This document shows positions 49,836 to 60,661 of a stretch of 64,000 bases of DNA, one piece after another. The notes under the pieces were generated by a model, which saw only the letters and a list, made by a program, of their open reading frames with translations, was not told where the DNA came from and ran no database searches. The stretch is taken from assembly GCF_008923365.1 (NCBI RefSeq), contig NZ_WBMR01000014.1, positions 1 through 64,000 on the forward strand. Direction: 5' to 3'. Numbering within the stretch: position 1 is the stretch's first letter; every line of letters begins with the position of its first letter. The translations under genes and the position numbers were made by a program. Origin of the DNA: Actinomadura montaniterrae (GTDB lineage Bacteria > Actinomycetota > Actinomycetes > Streptosporangiales > Streptosporangiaceae).

Positions 49836-50960
49836 ATGAGCGCCTCAATGATCGACTGGAACGTCGCCGTCCAGGCGGGGACCCGTCTGGTGCGTCCGGG
49901 ACCGCAGGTCAGCCACGAGGAGGCCCGCGCGGTCGTGGCGGAGCTGCGCGAGCTGTCGAGGGACGCGCACGGGCACGTGCGGGACTTCACCGGCATGGCC
50001 TCCGAGGTCGATCCGGCTCCGGCGACGATCGTGGACCGTCCCGGCTGGATCCGCGCCAACGTGGACGGCTTCCGGGTGGTGCTGGAGCCGCTCATGGAGC
50101 AGATGTCCGAGCGCCGCAGCCCGAGCCCGCTGGGCGGCGCCGGCAATGTCGTCGTGCAGGCGGTCGGTTCGCGGGTGACCGGAATGCAGGTGGGCGCGAT
50201 CCTCGCCTACATGGCCAGCCGTGTGCTGGGCCAGTACGAGCTGTTCCTGCCGCCGGACCCGTCCGGGCAGGCGCCGACCGGACGCCTCACCCTCGTGGCG
50301 CCCAACATCGTCCATGTGGAGCAGGAGCTCGGCGTCCACACGCGGGACTTCCGGCTGTGGGTGTGCCTTCACGAGGAGACGCACCGCGCCCAGTTCACCG
50401 GCGTCCCGTGGCTGCGCGAGTACGTGCAGGACCAGATGACCCAGTTCCTGCTGGCGTCCGATCTGGACCCCGGCGTGATGCTGGACCGGATCCGCGACGC
50501 GGCCGAGGCCGTGGCCGACGCCATGCGCGGCGGCGACGCCAACCTCATCGACGCGATCCAGACCCCGGAGCAGCGCAAGATCCTCGACCGGCTCACCGCG
50601 GTGATGACGCTGGTGGAGGGGCACGGCGACTACGTCATGGACGCGGTCGGCCCGGAGGTCGTGCCCTCCGTGGAGCAGATCCGCTCCCGTTTCCAGGGAC
50701 GCCGGGACGGCGGCTCCAAGCTGGACAAGACGATCCGCCGCCTGCTGGGCATCGACCTCAAGATGAAGCAGTACGCGGAGGGCTCGCGGTTCGTGCGCCG
50801 GGTCGTCGCGGAGGCCGGCATGAGCGGGTTCAACCAGGTCTGGCAGTCCCCGGAGACCTTGCCCACGCATGACGAGATCAAGGAGCCGGCCCTGTGGATG
50901 GACCGGGTCGTCGGCCCGCGCGCCATCGACGTGGCCCCGCCGGAGGCCAGCGAGGCGTGA
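49836..50960 (+). CDS. Zinc-dependent metalloprotease-like protein (DUF2342)
   Basis: A 374-residue protein of the DUF2342 family, once described as F420-biosynthesis-associated. The zinc-binding HExxH is seen in CLHEETHRAQF, with a downstream glutamate/His region (VEGHGDYVMD) that may supply the third ligand. No signal peptide, so it should be cytoplasmic. ATG 49836 follows GGTGGAG. It lies upstream of tilS in the core block; its substrate is not known. Confidence 0.88.
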   Translation: MSASMIDWNVAVQAGTRLVRPGPQVSHEEARAVVAELRELSRDAHGHVRDFTGMASEVDPAPATIVDRPGWIRANVDGFRVVLEPLMEQMSERRSPSPLGGAGNVVVQAVGSRVTGMQVGAILAYMASRVLGQYELFLPPDPSGQAPTGRLTLVAPNIVHVEQELGVHTRDFRLWVCLHEETHRAQFTGVPWLREYVQDQMTQFLLASDLDPGVMLDRIRDAAEAVADAMRGGDANLIDAIQTPEQRKILDRLTAVMTLVEGHGDYVMDAVGPEVVPSVEQIRSRFQGRRDGGSKLDKTIRRLLGIDLKMKQYAEGSRFVRRVVAEAGMSGFNQVWQSPETLPTHDEIKEPALWMDRVVGPRAIDVAPPEASEA

Positions 50961-51049
50961 CGCCATTGCGGGACGTGCACGGCGTCTAGCGCCGGCAGAG
51001 GGCCGGCATCGCTTCCGCGTGCGGCACCGTCCGGTGGTAGACGTTTCCC

Positions 51050-52075
51050 ATGGGGCCTGATCCGGCGGTGGCGGCCGTGCGGCTGGCAGTGCGGCGCGTA
51101 CTGGCCGATCTGCCTGCCGGTTCTATGACGCTCGTGGCGTGCAGCGGCGGCGCCGATTCCCTCGCGCTCGCAGGAGCCCTCGCCTTTGAGGCGCCCAGGG
51201 CGGGGCTCCAAGCCGGCGGCATCACTATCGACCACGGCCTGCAGGACGGGTCGAGCGCGCGCGCGGACGCGGTCGTCTGGACCCTCGCAGACCTAGGGTT
51301 GGACCCAGCCGGGTCGATCGCGGTCACCGTGGACGGTGAGGGCGGCACGGAGAACGCCGCCCGCAACGCCCGCTACGCGGCGTTGGACCGTGCCGCTGGC
51401 CGGCTCGGCGCGGCAGCGGTCCTCCTGGGCCACACTCGCGACGACCAGGCGGAGACTGTCCTGCTCGGGCTGGCGCGCGGTTCCGGGGCCCGCTCCTTGG
51501 CAGGGATGCCCACGACCCTCAGGCGCCCGACCGGTCAGGGTGAGGTGCTGTACCTCCGCCCTCTGCTGGAGCTGGATCGGGCGACCATGCGCCGAGCCTG
51601 CCTTGCGATGGGGCTGGAGCCCTGGGACGACCCGCACAACGACGACCCCGCCTACACGCGCGTGCGCGTACGGCACCGAGCCCTGCCGGTCCTGGAGGAG
51701 ACGCTCGGGCCGGGCGTGGCCGAAGCGCTGGCGCGAACGGCCCGGATACTGCGCGACGACGCCGACGCCCTTGACGCGCTCGCCGCGCGCGCTTATGACG
51801 ACCTCCTCGACGAGGTGCCCGACGGCTTCGTCGAAGGCGGCCGCACCGTAGCGCTCCGCGTGGACGGCCTCGCAGAACTGCACAGAGCCCTTCGTACGCG
51901 CGTCTTGCGGATGGCAGCGGTCAAAGCGGGCAGCCCACCAGGTACGCTCGCGGCCGTCCATGTCGATGCAATGGATCGGCTGGTCACGGCCTGGCACGGC
52001 CAGCGGCACGTCGACCTGCCCGGGGGTCTTCGAGCGTTCCGGCGGTATGGGAGGCTGCTGTTCGGCCCGGTTTGA
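51050..52075 (+). CDS. tilS: tRNA(Ile)-lysidine synthetase
   Basis: A 341-residue N-type PP-loop ATPase with [13 protein letters not shown] near residue 30 and the family motif [21 protein letters not shown]. It converts C34 of tRNA-Ile(CAU) to lysidine so that AUA is read as Ile. The C-terminal substrate-binding domain is short, as is usual in actinomycetes. It is followed by hpt, the conserved order. Confidence 0.95.
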   Translation: MGPDPAVAAVRLAVRRVLADLPAGSMTLVACSGGADSLALAGALAFEAPRAGLQAGGITIDHGLQDGSSARADAVVWTLADLGLDPAGSIAVTVDGEGGTENAARNARYAALDRAAGRLGAAAVLLGHTRDDQAETVLLGLARGSGARSLAGMPTTLRRPTGQGEVLYLRPLLELDRATMRRACLAMGLEPWDDPHNDDPAYTRVRVRHRALPVLEETLGPGVAEALARTARILRDDADALDALAARAYDDLLDEVPDGFVEGGRTVALRVDGLAELHRALRTRVLRMAAVKAGSPPGTLAAVHVDAMDRLVTAWHGQRHVDLPGGLRAFRRYGRLLFGPV

Positions 52076-52202
52076 CGCCACGTCGTGTGCGATCCGTCAC
52101 ACAGCGTGCTTTGTCATCGGCGAGCCCGTCATCCGGCGTGCCCGCCGCGCAAGGCGTCCGTCCCGCGCGGGCGGGCGAAGTCACAACGATGAGGGTGGGG
52201 TT

Positions 52203-52766
52203 GTGGACGAGAAGGACCTGGGCAACGACCTGGCGAAGGTGCTGATCCCCGAGGCCGACCTGCAGGCGAAGGTGCGCGAGCTTGCCGGGCAGATCGACGC
52301 CGACTACGCGGGCAAGGACCTGCTCCTCGTCGGTGTCCTCAAGGGCGCCGTCATGATCATGGCGGATCTCGCGCGCGCGCTGCACTCGCCGGCGTCGATG
52401 GACTGGATGGCCGTCTCGTCCTACGGGTCGGGCACCAAGTCGTCGGGCGTCGTCCGCATCCTCAAGGACCTGGACACCGACATCCTCGACCGCCACGTGC
52501 TCATCGTGGAGGACATCGTCGACTCGGGCCTGACCCTGTCGTGGCTGGTCAGCAACCTGCGATCGCGCGGCCCGGCGTCCCTGGAGATCTGCGCGCTGCT
52601 GCGCAAGCCCGAGGCGGTGAAGACCGACCTCGACGTCAGGTACATCGGGTTCGACATCCCCAACGAGTTCGTCATCGGGTACGGGCTCGACTACGCGGAG
52701 AAGTACCGGAACCTCCCCTTCGTGGGGACTCTGGCGCCGCACGTGTACGGCGGCGAGGGCTCCTGA
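52203..52766 (+). CDS. hpt: Hypoxanthine phosphoribosyltransferase
   Basis: A 187-residue purine-salvage enzyme that makes IMP/GMP from hypoxanthine/guanine and PRPP. The PRPP-binding motif is [17 protein letters not shown] and the flexible-loop segment [11 protein letters not shown] is intact; [10 protein letters not shown] is at the C terminus. GTG 52203 has GAGGGTGGGG upstream. Confidence 0.95.
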   Translation: MDEKDLGNDLAKVLIPEADLQAKVRELAGQIDADYAGKDLLLVGVLKGAVMIMADLARALHSPASMDWMAVSSYGSGTKSSGVVRILKDLDTDILDRHVLIVEDIVDSGLTLSWLVSNLRSRGPASLEICALLRKPEAVKTDLDVRYIGFDIPNEFVIGYGLDYAEKYRNLPFVGTLAPHVYGGEGS

Positions 52767-53091
52767 GGCCCGCCCGCGCCCGGCCAAGGGGAGCCTCTGG
52801 GGAACCCCCAGGGAACAAGGGGCCGTGACGGATCGTTGCAAAGGTCGTTGACGGGTATATGAAGAGGATCAGGAGATCGGCGCTGGCTGCGTCTCCTGTG
52901 CCCTGCGGTGTACCGTCACTATCCCGGGCCCTCGGGTCAGGGAGCCACGTGAGGGAGACCGCCTCGGTGGGTCCGGAGCCCCGGGCGACGGGCCTTTGTT
53001 GGTCGCAGTGGCGTCCGCCCCCCGGGACGGGCGAGGATCGCACACAGACGTTGGTCAGGAGGGACGGGCCCCGGTAGGGGTAACCGGATAA
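52767..53091. other. ftsH upstream region
   Basis: This 325-bp gap begins with a short hairpin after hpt (CTGGGG-AAC-CCCCAG, 52797-52811). Promoter-like TTGCAA (52836) and TTGACG (52848) precede TATAT (52856), but none has clear 17-bp spacing. An ATG frame at 52859-53077 (72 codons) lacks a ribosome site and looks spurious. I see no gene here; a long ftsH leader is likely. Confidence 0.5.
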
Positions 53092-55098
<2,007 letters not shown>

Positions 55099-55103
55099 CC
55101 GCC

Positions 55104-55718
55104 TTGGCCATTCCGTACGACGAAGAGCCGGTGCAGGAGGACCCTCCGGGGTTCGACCACGCGCGGATCGAGAAGGCGGTGCGCGAGATCCTGTTCGCGA
55201 TCGGGGAGGACCCCGAGCGCGACGGGCTCCGCGACACCCCGGCGCGGGTCGCGCGCGCGTACGCCGAGCAGTTCGCCGGCCTGCGCCAGCGGCCCGAGGA
55301 CGCGCTCACGACGGTGTTCGACGCCGACCATGAGGAAATGGTCCTGGTGAAGGACATCGAGGTGTACAGCGTGTGCGAGCACCACCTGGTGCCGTTCCAC
55401 GGGGTGGCGCACGTCGGGTACACGCCCAACAAGAAGGGGCAGATCACCGGGCTGTCGAAGCTGGCCCGGCTGGTCGACGTGTACGCGCGGCGCCCCCAGG
55501 TGCAGGAGCGGCTGACCAGCCAGGTGGCGGACGCGCTGATGAGCGTGCTGGAGCCGCGCGGCGCGATCGTGGTGATCGAGGCCGAGCACCTGTGCATGAC
55601 CATGCGGGGGGTGCGCAAGCCGGGCGCCAAGACGGTGACCTCGGCGGTGCGCGGGGACTTCCGCGATCATGCGGAGACCCGGGGCGAGGCGATGAGCTTG
55701 ATCCTGGGCCGCTCCTGA
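55104..55718 (+). CDS. folE: GTP cyclohydrolase I
   Basis: A 204-residue type I enzyme, first step of tetrahydrofolate synthesis (GTP to 7,8-dihydroneopterin triphosphate). Zinc ligands are Cys/His in VCEHHLVPF and the Cys in [12 protein letters not shown] 55104, 5 bp after the ftsH stop, gives MAIPYDEEP and fits the family N terminus. A perfect terminator follows. Confidence 0.97.
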   Translation: MAIPYDEEPVQEDPPGFDHARIEKAVREILFAIGEDPERDGLRDTPARVARAYAEQFAGLRQRPEDALTTVFDADHEEMVLVKDIEVYSVCEHHLVPFHGVAHVGYTPNKKGQITGLSKLARLVDVYARRPQVQERLTSQVADALMSVLEPRGAIVVIEAEHLCMTMRGVRKPGAKTVTSAVRGDFRDHAETRGEAMSLILGRS

Positions 55719-55751
55719 CCCTCGGCCGCATCCCGATTCCCCGAAACGTCC

Positions 55752-55784
55752 GAACGGGCCTCAGCGTCGAGCTGAGGCCCGTTC
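55752..55784 (+). terminator. Terminator after folE
   Basis: GAACGGGCCTCAGC-GTCGA-GCTGAGGCCCGTTC, perfect 14-bp arms. It separates ftsH-folE from the folP operon. Confidence 0.88.
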
Positions 55785-55953
55785 AGCATGTGATGGGTGT
55801 GCGGCGACGGACGGCCGGGACGCGAGGGCCGAGTCGCGGGCCGGGCCGTCGGCCGCCGCGTCGGGCGAGCGAGGCGGATGCGCGCCCGCGGCTCCTAGAG
55901 GCCGCTTAGGGCGGCGCTCTGAAGGGGTGCGGGCAAGGCATAGGCTGGGCCAT

Positions 55954-56835
55954 ATGACCAGTGCCGCCGTTCCGGGGCTGCCCCAGCCGGGGCGATGCCT
56001 CGTCATGGGCGTGGTCAACGTGACCCCGGACTCGTTCTCCGACGGGGGAAGCTGGTTCGACCCGGAGAAGGCCGTCCGGCACGGCCTGGACCTCGTCGCC
56101 GAGGGCGCCGACATCGTCGACGTGGGCGGTGAGTCCACGCGCCCAGGGGCGCAGCGGGTGTCGCTGGACGAGGAACTCCGCCGCGTGGTGCCCGTCATCA
56201 AGGCGCTCACGGAGGAGAACGTCCCGGTCAGTGTCGACACCATGCGCGCGGAGGTGGCGGAAGCAGCCGTCGCCGTGGGCGCCCGGCTGGTGAACGACGT
56301 GAGCGGCGGCCTGGCCGACCCGGACATGCCCCGTGTGGTGGCCGCGGCCAAGGTCCCCTATGTGGTGATGCACTGGCGCGGCCACAGCCACGACATGCAG
56401 ACCCGTTCCGTCTACGCCGACGTTGTCCGCGAGGTGCGCGAGGAACTGCTGCACCGCGTCGATGCGGTCCTGGGCGAGGGCGTCGATCCGTCCATGGTCG
56501 TCCTCGACCCGGGACTGGGGTTCGCCAAGAGCCCGACCGCCGGGCACAACTGGGCCCTGCTGGCCCATCTGGACGAGTTCATCGGCACGGGCTACCCGCT
56601 TCTGGTGGGCGCGTCCCGCAAGAGCTTCTTCACGACCCTGCTGGCCGAGCCGGACGGGACGCGCCGCCCGTTCGCCGAGTGCGATGACGCCACCGTCGCC
56701 GTCACGGCCCTCGCCGCGACCGCCGGTGCGTGGTGCGTGCGCGTGCACCGGGTACGTCCGAACGTGGACGCCGTACGCGTGGCGGCCGCGATCGAGGCCG
56801 CCCGTCCCATGCACCCCGGGAGCGACCAGCGATGA
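55954..56835 (+). CDS. folP: Dihydropteroate synthase
   Basis: A 293-residue enzyme joining dihydropterin diphosphate with p-aminobenzoate, the sulfonamide target. Signatures: MGVVNVTPDSFSDGG, DVGGESTRPGA, RLVNDVSGG, DPGLGFAKS and GASRKSF. ATG 55954 has no Shine-Dalgarno; TAGGCT lies 11 bp upstream, so a leaderless message is likely. It heads a five-gene overlapping operon. Confidence 0.97.
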   Translation: MTSAAVPGLPQPGRCLVMGVVNVTPDSFSDGGSWFDPEKAVRHGLDLVAEGADIVDVGGESTRPGAQRVSLDEELRRVVPVIKALTEENVPVSVDTMRAEVAEAAVAVGARLVNDVSGGLADPDMPRVVAAAKVPYVVMHWRGHSHDMQTRSVYADVVREVREELLHRVDAVLGEGVDPSMVVLDPGLGFAKSPTAGHNWALLAHLDEFIGTGYPLLVGASRKSFFTTLLAEPDGTRRPFAECDDATVAVTALAATAGAWCVRVHRVRPNVDAVRVAAAIEAARPMHPGSDQR

Positions 56836-57269
56836 CCCGTGCAGTGAACCGCGCCGACCTGGAAGAGGTCCACGCCGAGTTCTACGCCGCCTTCGAAGCG
56901 GGGGACTTCGACCGCATGTCCGACGTGTGGGCCGAGGGCCCCTACGCGGCGGGCGTGTCCTGCGTCCATCCCGGCTGGACGATGCTGCGCGGGCGCGAGG
57001 AGGTCCTCCGCTCGTGGGCGCTCATCATGGCCAACACCACCTACATCCAGTTCGTGCTGACCGATGTTGAAACGGACGTCTACGGCGACCACGCTGTGGT
57101 CACGTGCAAGGAGAACGTCCTCACGGCCGACGACGAGTCGGAGGCCGGTTTCCTCGCGGGCGGAAGCATCGTGGCCACGAAACTGTTCGTACGCGTCGAC
57201 GGGCAGTGGCGGCTCCTGCTGCACCACGGCTCGCCCGTCCTCAACCCCGCGGATGCAGAGGAAGAATGA
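56832..57269 (+). CDS. NTF2/SnoaL-like protein in the folate operon
   Basis: A 145-residue protein of the NTF2-like cone fold (FYAAFEAGDFDRMSDVWAEG; VHPGWTMLRGREEVLRSW; FVRVDGQWRLLLHHGSPV). Start overlaps folP stop (ATGA) and its stop overlaps folB, so it is made with the folate enzymes. It has no recognised catalytic residues; it may bind or process a pterin or help assembly. Inference from context only. Confidence 0.85.
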   Translation: MTRAVNRADLEEVHAEFYAAFEAGDFDRMSDVWAEGPYAAGVSCVHPGWTMLRGREEVLRSWALIMANTTYIQFVLTDVETDVYGDHAVVTCKENVLTADDESEAGFLAGGSIVATKLFVRVDGQWRLLLHHGSPVLNPADAEEE

Positions 57270-57631
57270 GCCTGGACCGCATAGAACTGCGCGGCCTGCG
57301 GGCCCGGGGAAGGCACGGCGCGCTGCCGGCCGAGCGCGAGCTCGGGCAGGAGTTCGTGGTCGACGCGTCGCTCGGCCTCGACACCCGCCCCGCGGCGGAG
57401 ACCGACGACCTGTCCCGTACCGTCGACTACGGCACGCTGGCCGGCAAGCTGGTCGCGGCCGTCGAGGGAGAGCCCGTCGATCTGATCGAAACGCTGGCCG
57501 ACCGGCTCGCGAAGATATGTCTGGAGGACCCGGCGGTGGTGGAGGCCGAGGTCACCGTCCACAAGCCGAGCGCCCCGGTGCCGCATCCCTTCACGGACGT
57601 CGCCGTGAAGATCAGGAGGAGTCGCCCATGA
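57266..57631 (+). CDS. folB: Dihydroneopterin aldolase
   Basis: A 121-residue T-fold enzyme converting dihydroneopterin to 6-hydroxymethyldihydropterin. Family features: IELRGLRARGRHGALPAER, the DLSRTVDYGTL block, and active-site Glu/Lys in IETLADRLA and VTVHKPSAPV. Overlaps neighbours on both sides by 4 bp (ATGA). Confidence 0.96.
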   Translation: MSLDRIELRGLRARGRHGALPAERELGQEFVVDASLGLDTRPAAETDDLSRTVDYGTLAGKLVAAVEGEPVDLIETLADRLAKICLEDPAVVEAEVTVHKPSAPVPHPFTDVAVKIRRSRP

Positions 57632-58215
57632 CAGCGTCAGACCGCATGCCCGACCGCACCGCGACCGGCGGCCACATGCTGGTCGAGCACCGTGTCGTGT
57701 TCTCGCTCGGCAGCAACCTCGGCGACCGGCTGGACAACCTCCAGGAGGCGGTCGACGCGCTGTTCGACGCCCCCGGCCTGGAGTTCGTGGCGTGCTCCCC
57801 GGTCTACGAGACGGCCCCGTACGCGCCCCCCGAGGAGACCATCCCCGAGCAGGGCGACTACCTCAACATCGTGGTGGTGGCCGACACGAGGCTCCCACCG
57901 GAGAACCTGCTCGAACGCGTGCTCAACATCGAGAACTCCCTGCGCCGCGTCCGGGAGGTCCGCTGGGGGCCGCGCACGCTCGACATCGACATCGTGGTGT
58001 TCGGGGACATCTCGTCCAACGACCCCGATCTGACGCTCCCGCATCCGCGCGCGCACGAGCGGGCGTTCGTGCTCGTGCCGTGGGCCGACATCGAGCCTGA
58101 CGTGCTCCTGCCGGGACACGGCCGTGTCGGCGACCTCGCCGAGGCCAAGCAGGCGGAAGGGGGCCCGTCGGCCGTCCGCCGCCGGAACGACCTGACCCTG
58201 CAGCAGCCTGCATGA
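57628..58215 (+). CDS. folK: HPPK, 6-hydroxymethyldihydropterin pyrophosphokinase
   Basis: A 195-residue kinase that activates the pterin for FolP. It carries FSLGSNLGDR, SPVYETAPY and the signature VRWGPRTLDIDIV; LPHPRAHERAFVLVP is the C-terminal block. ATG 57628 has AGGAGG upstream and overlaps the folB stop. An N-terminal extension of ~20 residues precedes the usual start. Confidence 0.97.
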   Translation: MTASDRMPDRTATGGHMLVEHRVVFSLGSNLGDRLDNLQEAVDALFDAPGLEFVACSPVYETAPYAPPEETIPEQGDYLNIVVVADTRLPPENLLERVLNIENSLRRVREVRWGPRTLDIDIVVFGDISSNDPDLTLPHPRAHERAFVLVPWADIEPDVLLPGHGRVGDLAEAKQAEGGPSAVRRRNDLTLQQPA

Positions 58216-58685
58216 GACCGTCCCGCCCGCTGTTCCTCGTCGCCCTCGTGATCGTCGTGGCAGTGATCACCTGGGCGGTGTTGCGTTCCGCGTACGTCTC
58301 GCTGCCGCCGCTTCCGTGGACGGCGGTGCCGACGCTGCTGCTGCTGGCGCTCGGCGAGGCCTTCACCGGCTACAACCTGCTGCGCCGGATCCGCCGCAAG
58401 CCGAACACCAAACCGGTGGAGCCGCTCGCGGTCGCGCGTATGGCGGCCCTGGGAAAGGCCAGCGCGCACACGGCCGCTGTCATCGCCGGTGTCTTCGGCG
58501 GGTTCGCCGCCAGCCTGGCGGACTCGCTGGACAAGTCGACGCCGCGCCACGACTTCTTCGTCAGCGTGGGCACGTTCCTTGCGGCCATCGTGCTCGTCGG
58601 TGCGGCGTTCTTCCTGGAGTACGCGTGCCGTGTGCCCAAGGACCCCGACGAGGAGGAGCGCAACAGGAACGCCTCCAGGGCCTGA
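58212..58685 (+). CDS. DUF3180 membrane protein
   Basis: A 157-residue protein with four hydrophobic helices (about 8-26, 33-52, 80-102, 117-138), the DUF3180 family regularly found behind folK in actinobacteria. It overlaps folK by 4 bp and ends the operon. Role unknown; no catalytic motif is visible. Confidence 0.93.
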   Translation: MRPSRPLFLVALVIVVAVITWAVLRSAYVSLPPLPWTAVPTLLLLALGEAFTGYNLLRRIRRKPNTKPVEPLAVARMAALGKASAHTAAVIAGVFGGFAASLADSLDKSTPRHDFFVSVGTFLAAIVLVGAAFFLEYACRVPKDPDEEERNRNASRA

Positions 58686-58713
58686 GCCGCTCGCATAGCC
58701 ACGGCTAGGCGCG

Positions 58714-59862
58714 CTACTTGTCGATGTCGCCGACGACGAAGAACATCGAGCCGAGGATCGCGATCATGTCGGCGACCAGGTTGCCGGGCAGCAGTTCGGC
58801 CAGCACCTGGACGTTGTTGAACGACGCGGACCGCAGCTTCATCCGCCACGGCGTCTTCTCGCCCCGCGACACCAGGTAGTAGCCGTTGATGCCCAGCGGG
58901 TTCTCCGTCCAGGCGTAGGTGTGCCCCTCAGGCACCTTGAGCACCTTCGGGAGCCGCTGGTTGATGGGCCCCGGCGGCAGTTCGGCGAGCCGGTCCAGGC
59001 ACGCGTCGGCCAGGTCCAGCGATGCGTACACCTGGTCCAGCAGGCACTCGAAGCGGGCGAGGCAGTCGCCCTCCTGCCGGGTGACCACCGGAACGTCGAG
59101 TTCCCCATAGGCGAGGTACGGCTCGTCCCGGCGCAGATCGAAATCGAGGCCGGACGCCCGGGCGATGGGGCCCGACACGCCGTACTGGAGGATCTGCTCC
59201 TGCGTGAGCACACCGACGCCGCGTGTGCGCGCGCGAAAGATTTCGTTGCCCACGATGAGATCGGCGATGTCGCTCATCCGTGAGCGGACGTCGGAGACGG
59301 CGGTCCGCGCGCGCGCCGTCCAACCGGCGGGGAGCTCCTCCTTCAGGCCACCGACACGGTTGAACATGTAGTGCATGCGGCCACCGGACACCTCCTCCAT
59401 CACCCGCTGCAACGTCTCGCGCTCACGGAACGCATAGAAGATCGGTGTGATCGCACCCACTTCGAGGGGATACGAGCCCAGGAACATGAGGTGGTTGAGG
59501 ACCCGGTTGAGCTCGGCCAGCAGCGTCCTCGTCCACACCGCGCGGACCGGCACCTCCATGCCGAGCATCCGCTCGACGGCGAGCACCACGCCGAGCTCGT
59601 TGGCGAACGCCGAGAGCCAGTCGTGCCGGTTGGCCAGCACGATGATCTGCCGGAAGTCCCGCACCTCGAACAGCTTCTCGGCGCCGCGGTGCATGTAGCC
59701 GATGATGGGCTCGGCCGCCGAGATGCGCTCGCCGTCCAGGGTCAGCCGCAGCCGGAGCACCCCGTGCGTGGACGGGTGCTGGGGGCCGATGTTCAACGTC
59801 ATGTCCTCGGTGGCGAGCTCCTTGGCGCCCGCACCGATCCCGACGATCCGCTCGGTGGTCAT
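58714..59862 (-). CDS. nuoD: NADH-quinone oxidoreductase subunit D (solitary paralogue)
   Basis: A 382-residue 49-kDa-subunit homologue: [27 protein letters not shown], the [12 protein letters not shown] region and the C-terminal quinone-site part. It is shorter than the ~440 residues of full nuo-operon members, lacking N-terminal residues, and no other complex I gene is near. It may serve a partial or alternative complex. It is convergent with the folate operon. Confidence 0.92.
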   Translation of the reverse strand: MTTERIVGIGAGAKELATEDMTLNIGPQHPSTHGVLRLRLTLDGERISAAEPIIGYMHRGAEKLFEVRDFRQIIVLANRHDWLSAFANELGVVLAVERMLGMEVPVRAVWTRTLLAELNRVLNHLMFLGSYPLEVGAITPIFYAFRERETLQRVMEEVSGGRMHYMFNRVGGLKEELPAGWTARARTAVSDVRSRMSDIADLIVGNEIFRARTRGVGVLTQEQILQYGVSGPIARASGLDFDLRRDEPYLAYGELDVPVVTRQEGDCLARFECLLDQVYASLDLADACLDRLAELPPGPINQRLPKVLKVPEGHTYAWTENPLGINGYYLVSRGEKTPWRMKLRSASFNNVQVLAELLPGNLVADMIAILGSMFFVVGDIDK

Positions 59863-59941
59863 GGTCGCGTCTCCGCCGCTCCGATCACCGCTTCATGGTC
59901 CCATGGCGAGCGGCGGCCGTTATCCGGTTGACTAGGGGGCA

Positions 59942-60661
59942 ATGAACCCGAGCCATGGCGAACCGCCGTACGAGCCCGTCGCGCAGCCTGGATACCAGAA
60001 CGCGGCGCACCCTCCCGCGCCGTCCGGCCCGGGGCAGAGCGGCCATCCGCAGGACCCCGCGGGCTCTCCGCCGGGCCGGCCCGACTTCGTGCCGGGCGCC
60101 GGACAGGTGCCGCCCGGAGGCCACCAGCAGCAACAGGGCGCACCCGTCGCGGTGCCCCCGACCTACAGGGCGGACGAGGCGTTCGCCCCCGGCGGGGGCC
60201 TTCAGTGGTCGACCATCTCCGCACGGCACGCGCCGCACAGGCTGCTCACCGCCGTGCTGTGGGCGGTCCCCATCGGCGCCGTGGGCGGCTTCCTGGTGTG
60301 GCGCAACGGGGGCGCGGCGGCGGCCGTCATGTGGATCGTCGCTGTAGCGCTTATCACCGTGGTCACCTGGGTCGTGGCGGAGCTCGACCGGCGGTCCTTC
60401 GGCTACGTCGAGCGTTCCGACGACCTCGTGGTGACCCACGGTGTGTTCGTCAAGCGGCTCATCGTCGTCCCCTATGGCCGCATGCAGTTCGTGGACGTGA
60501 CCGCGGGCCTCCTTGAGCGGTGGATGGGCATCGCCACGGTGCGCATGCACACCGCGGCCGCGGCGACCGACGTGGCCATCCCCGGTCTGCCCGCGATGGA
60601 GGCCGCACATCTGCGCGATCGTCTCGCTCAGAAGGGCGAGGCACGGAGCATGGGCCTATGA
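59942..60661 (+). CDS. Membrane protein with bacterial PH domain (YdbS-like)
   Basis: A 239-residue protein: a Pro/Gln/Gly-rich N terminus (~1-75), two membrane helices (~97-118 and 124-145) and one bPH_2 domain (RSDDLVVTHGVFVKRLIVVP; GRMQFVDVTAGLLERWMGIA). It overlaps the next gene by 4 bp. The pair resembles YdbS-YdbT, envelope proteins of uncertain role, some linked to bacteriocin resistance. Confidence 0.88.
   Translation: MNPSHGEPPYEPVAQPGYQNAAHPPAPSGPGQSGHPQDPAGSPPGRPDFVPGAGQVPPGGHQQQQGAPVAVPPTYRADEAFAPGGGLQWSTISARHAPHRLLTAVLWAVPIGAVGGFLVWRNGGAAAAVMWIVAVALITVVTWVVAELDRRSFGYVERSDDLVVTHGVFVKRLIVVPYGRMQFVDVTAGLLERWMGIATVRMHTAAAATDVAIPGLPAMEAAHLRDRLAQKGEARSMGL

Noticed and set aside
52859-53077. 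Leader peptide gene before ftsH
   Set aside because: No ribosome site and no recognisable protein features; codon use does not look coding.
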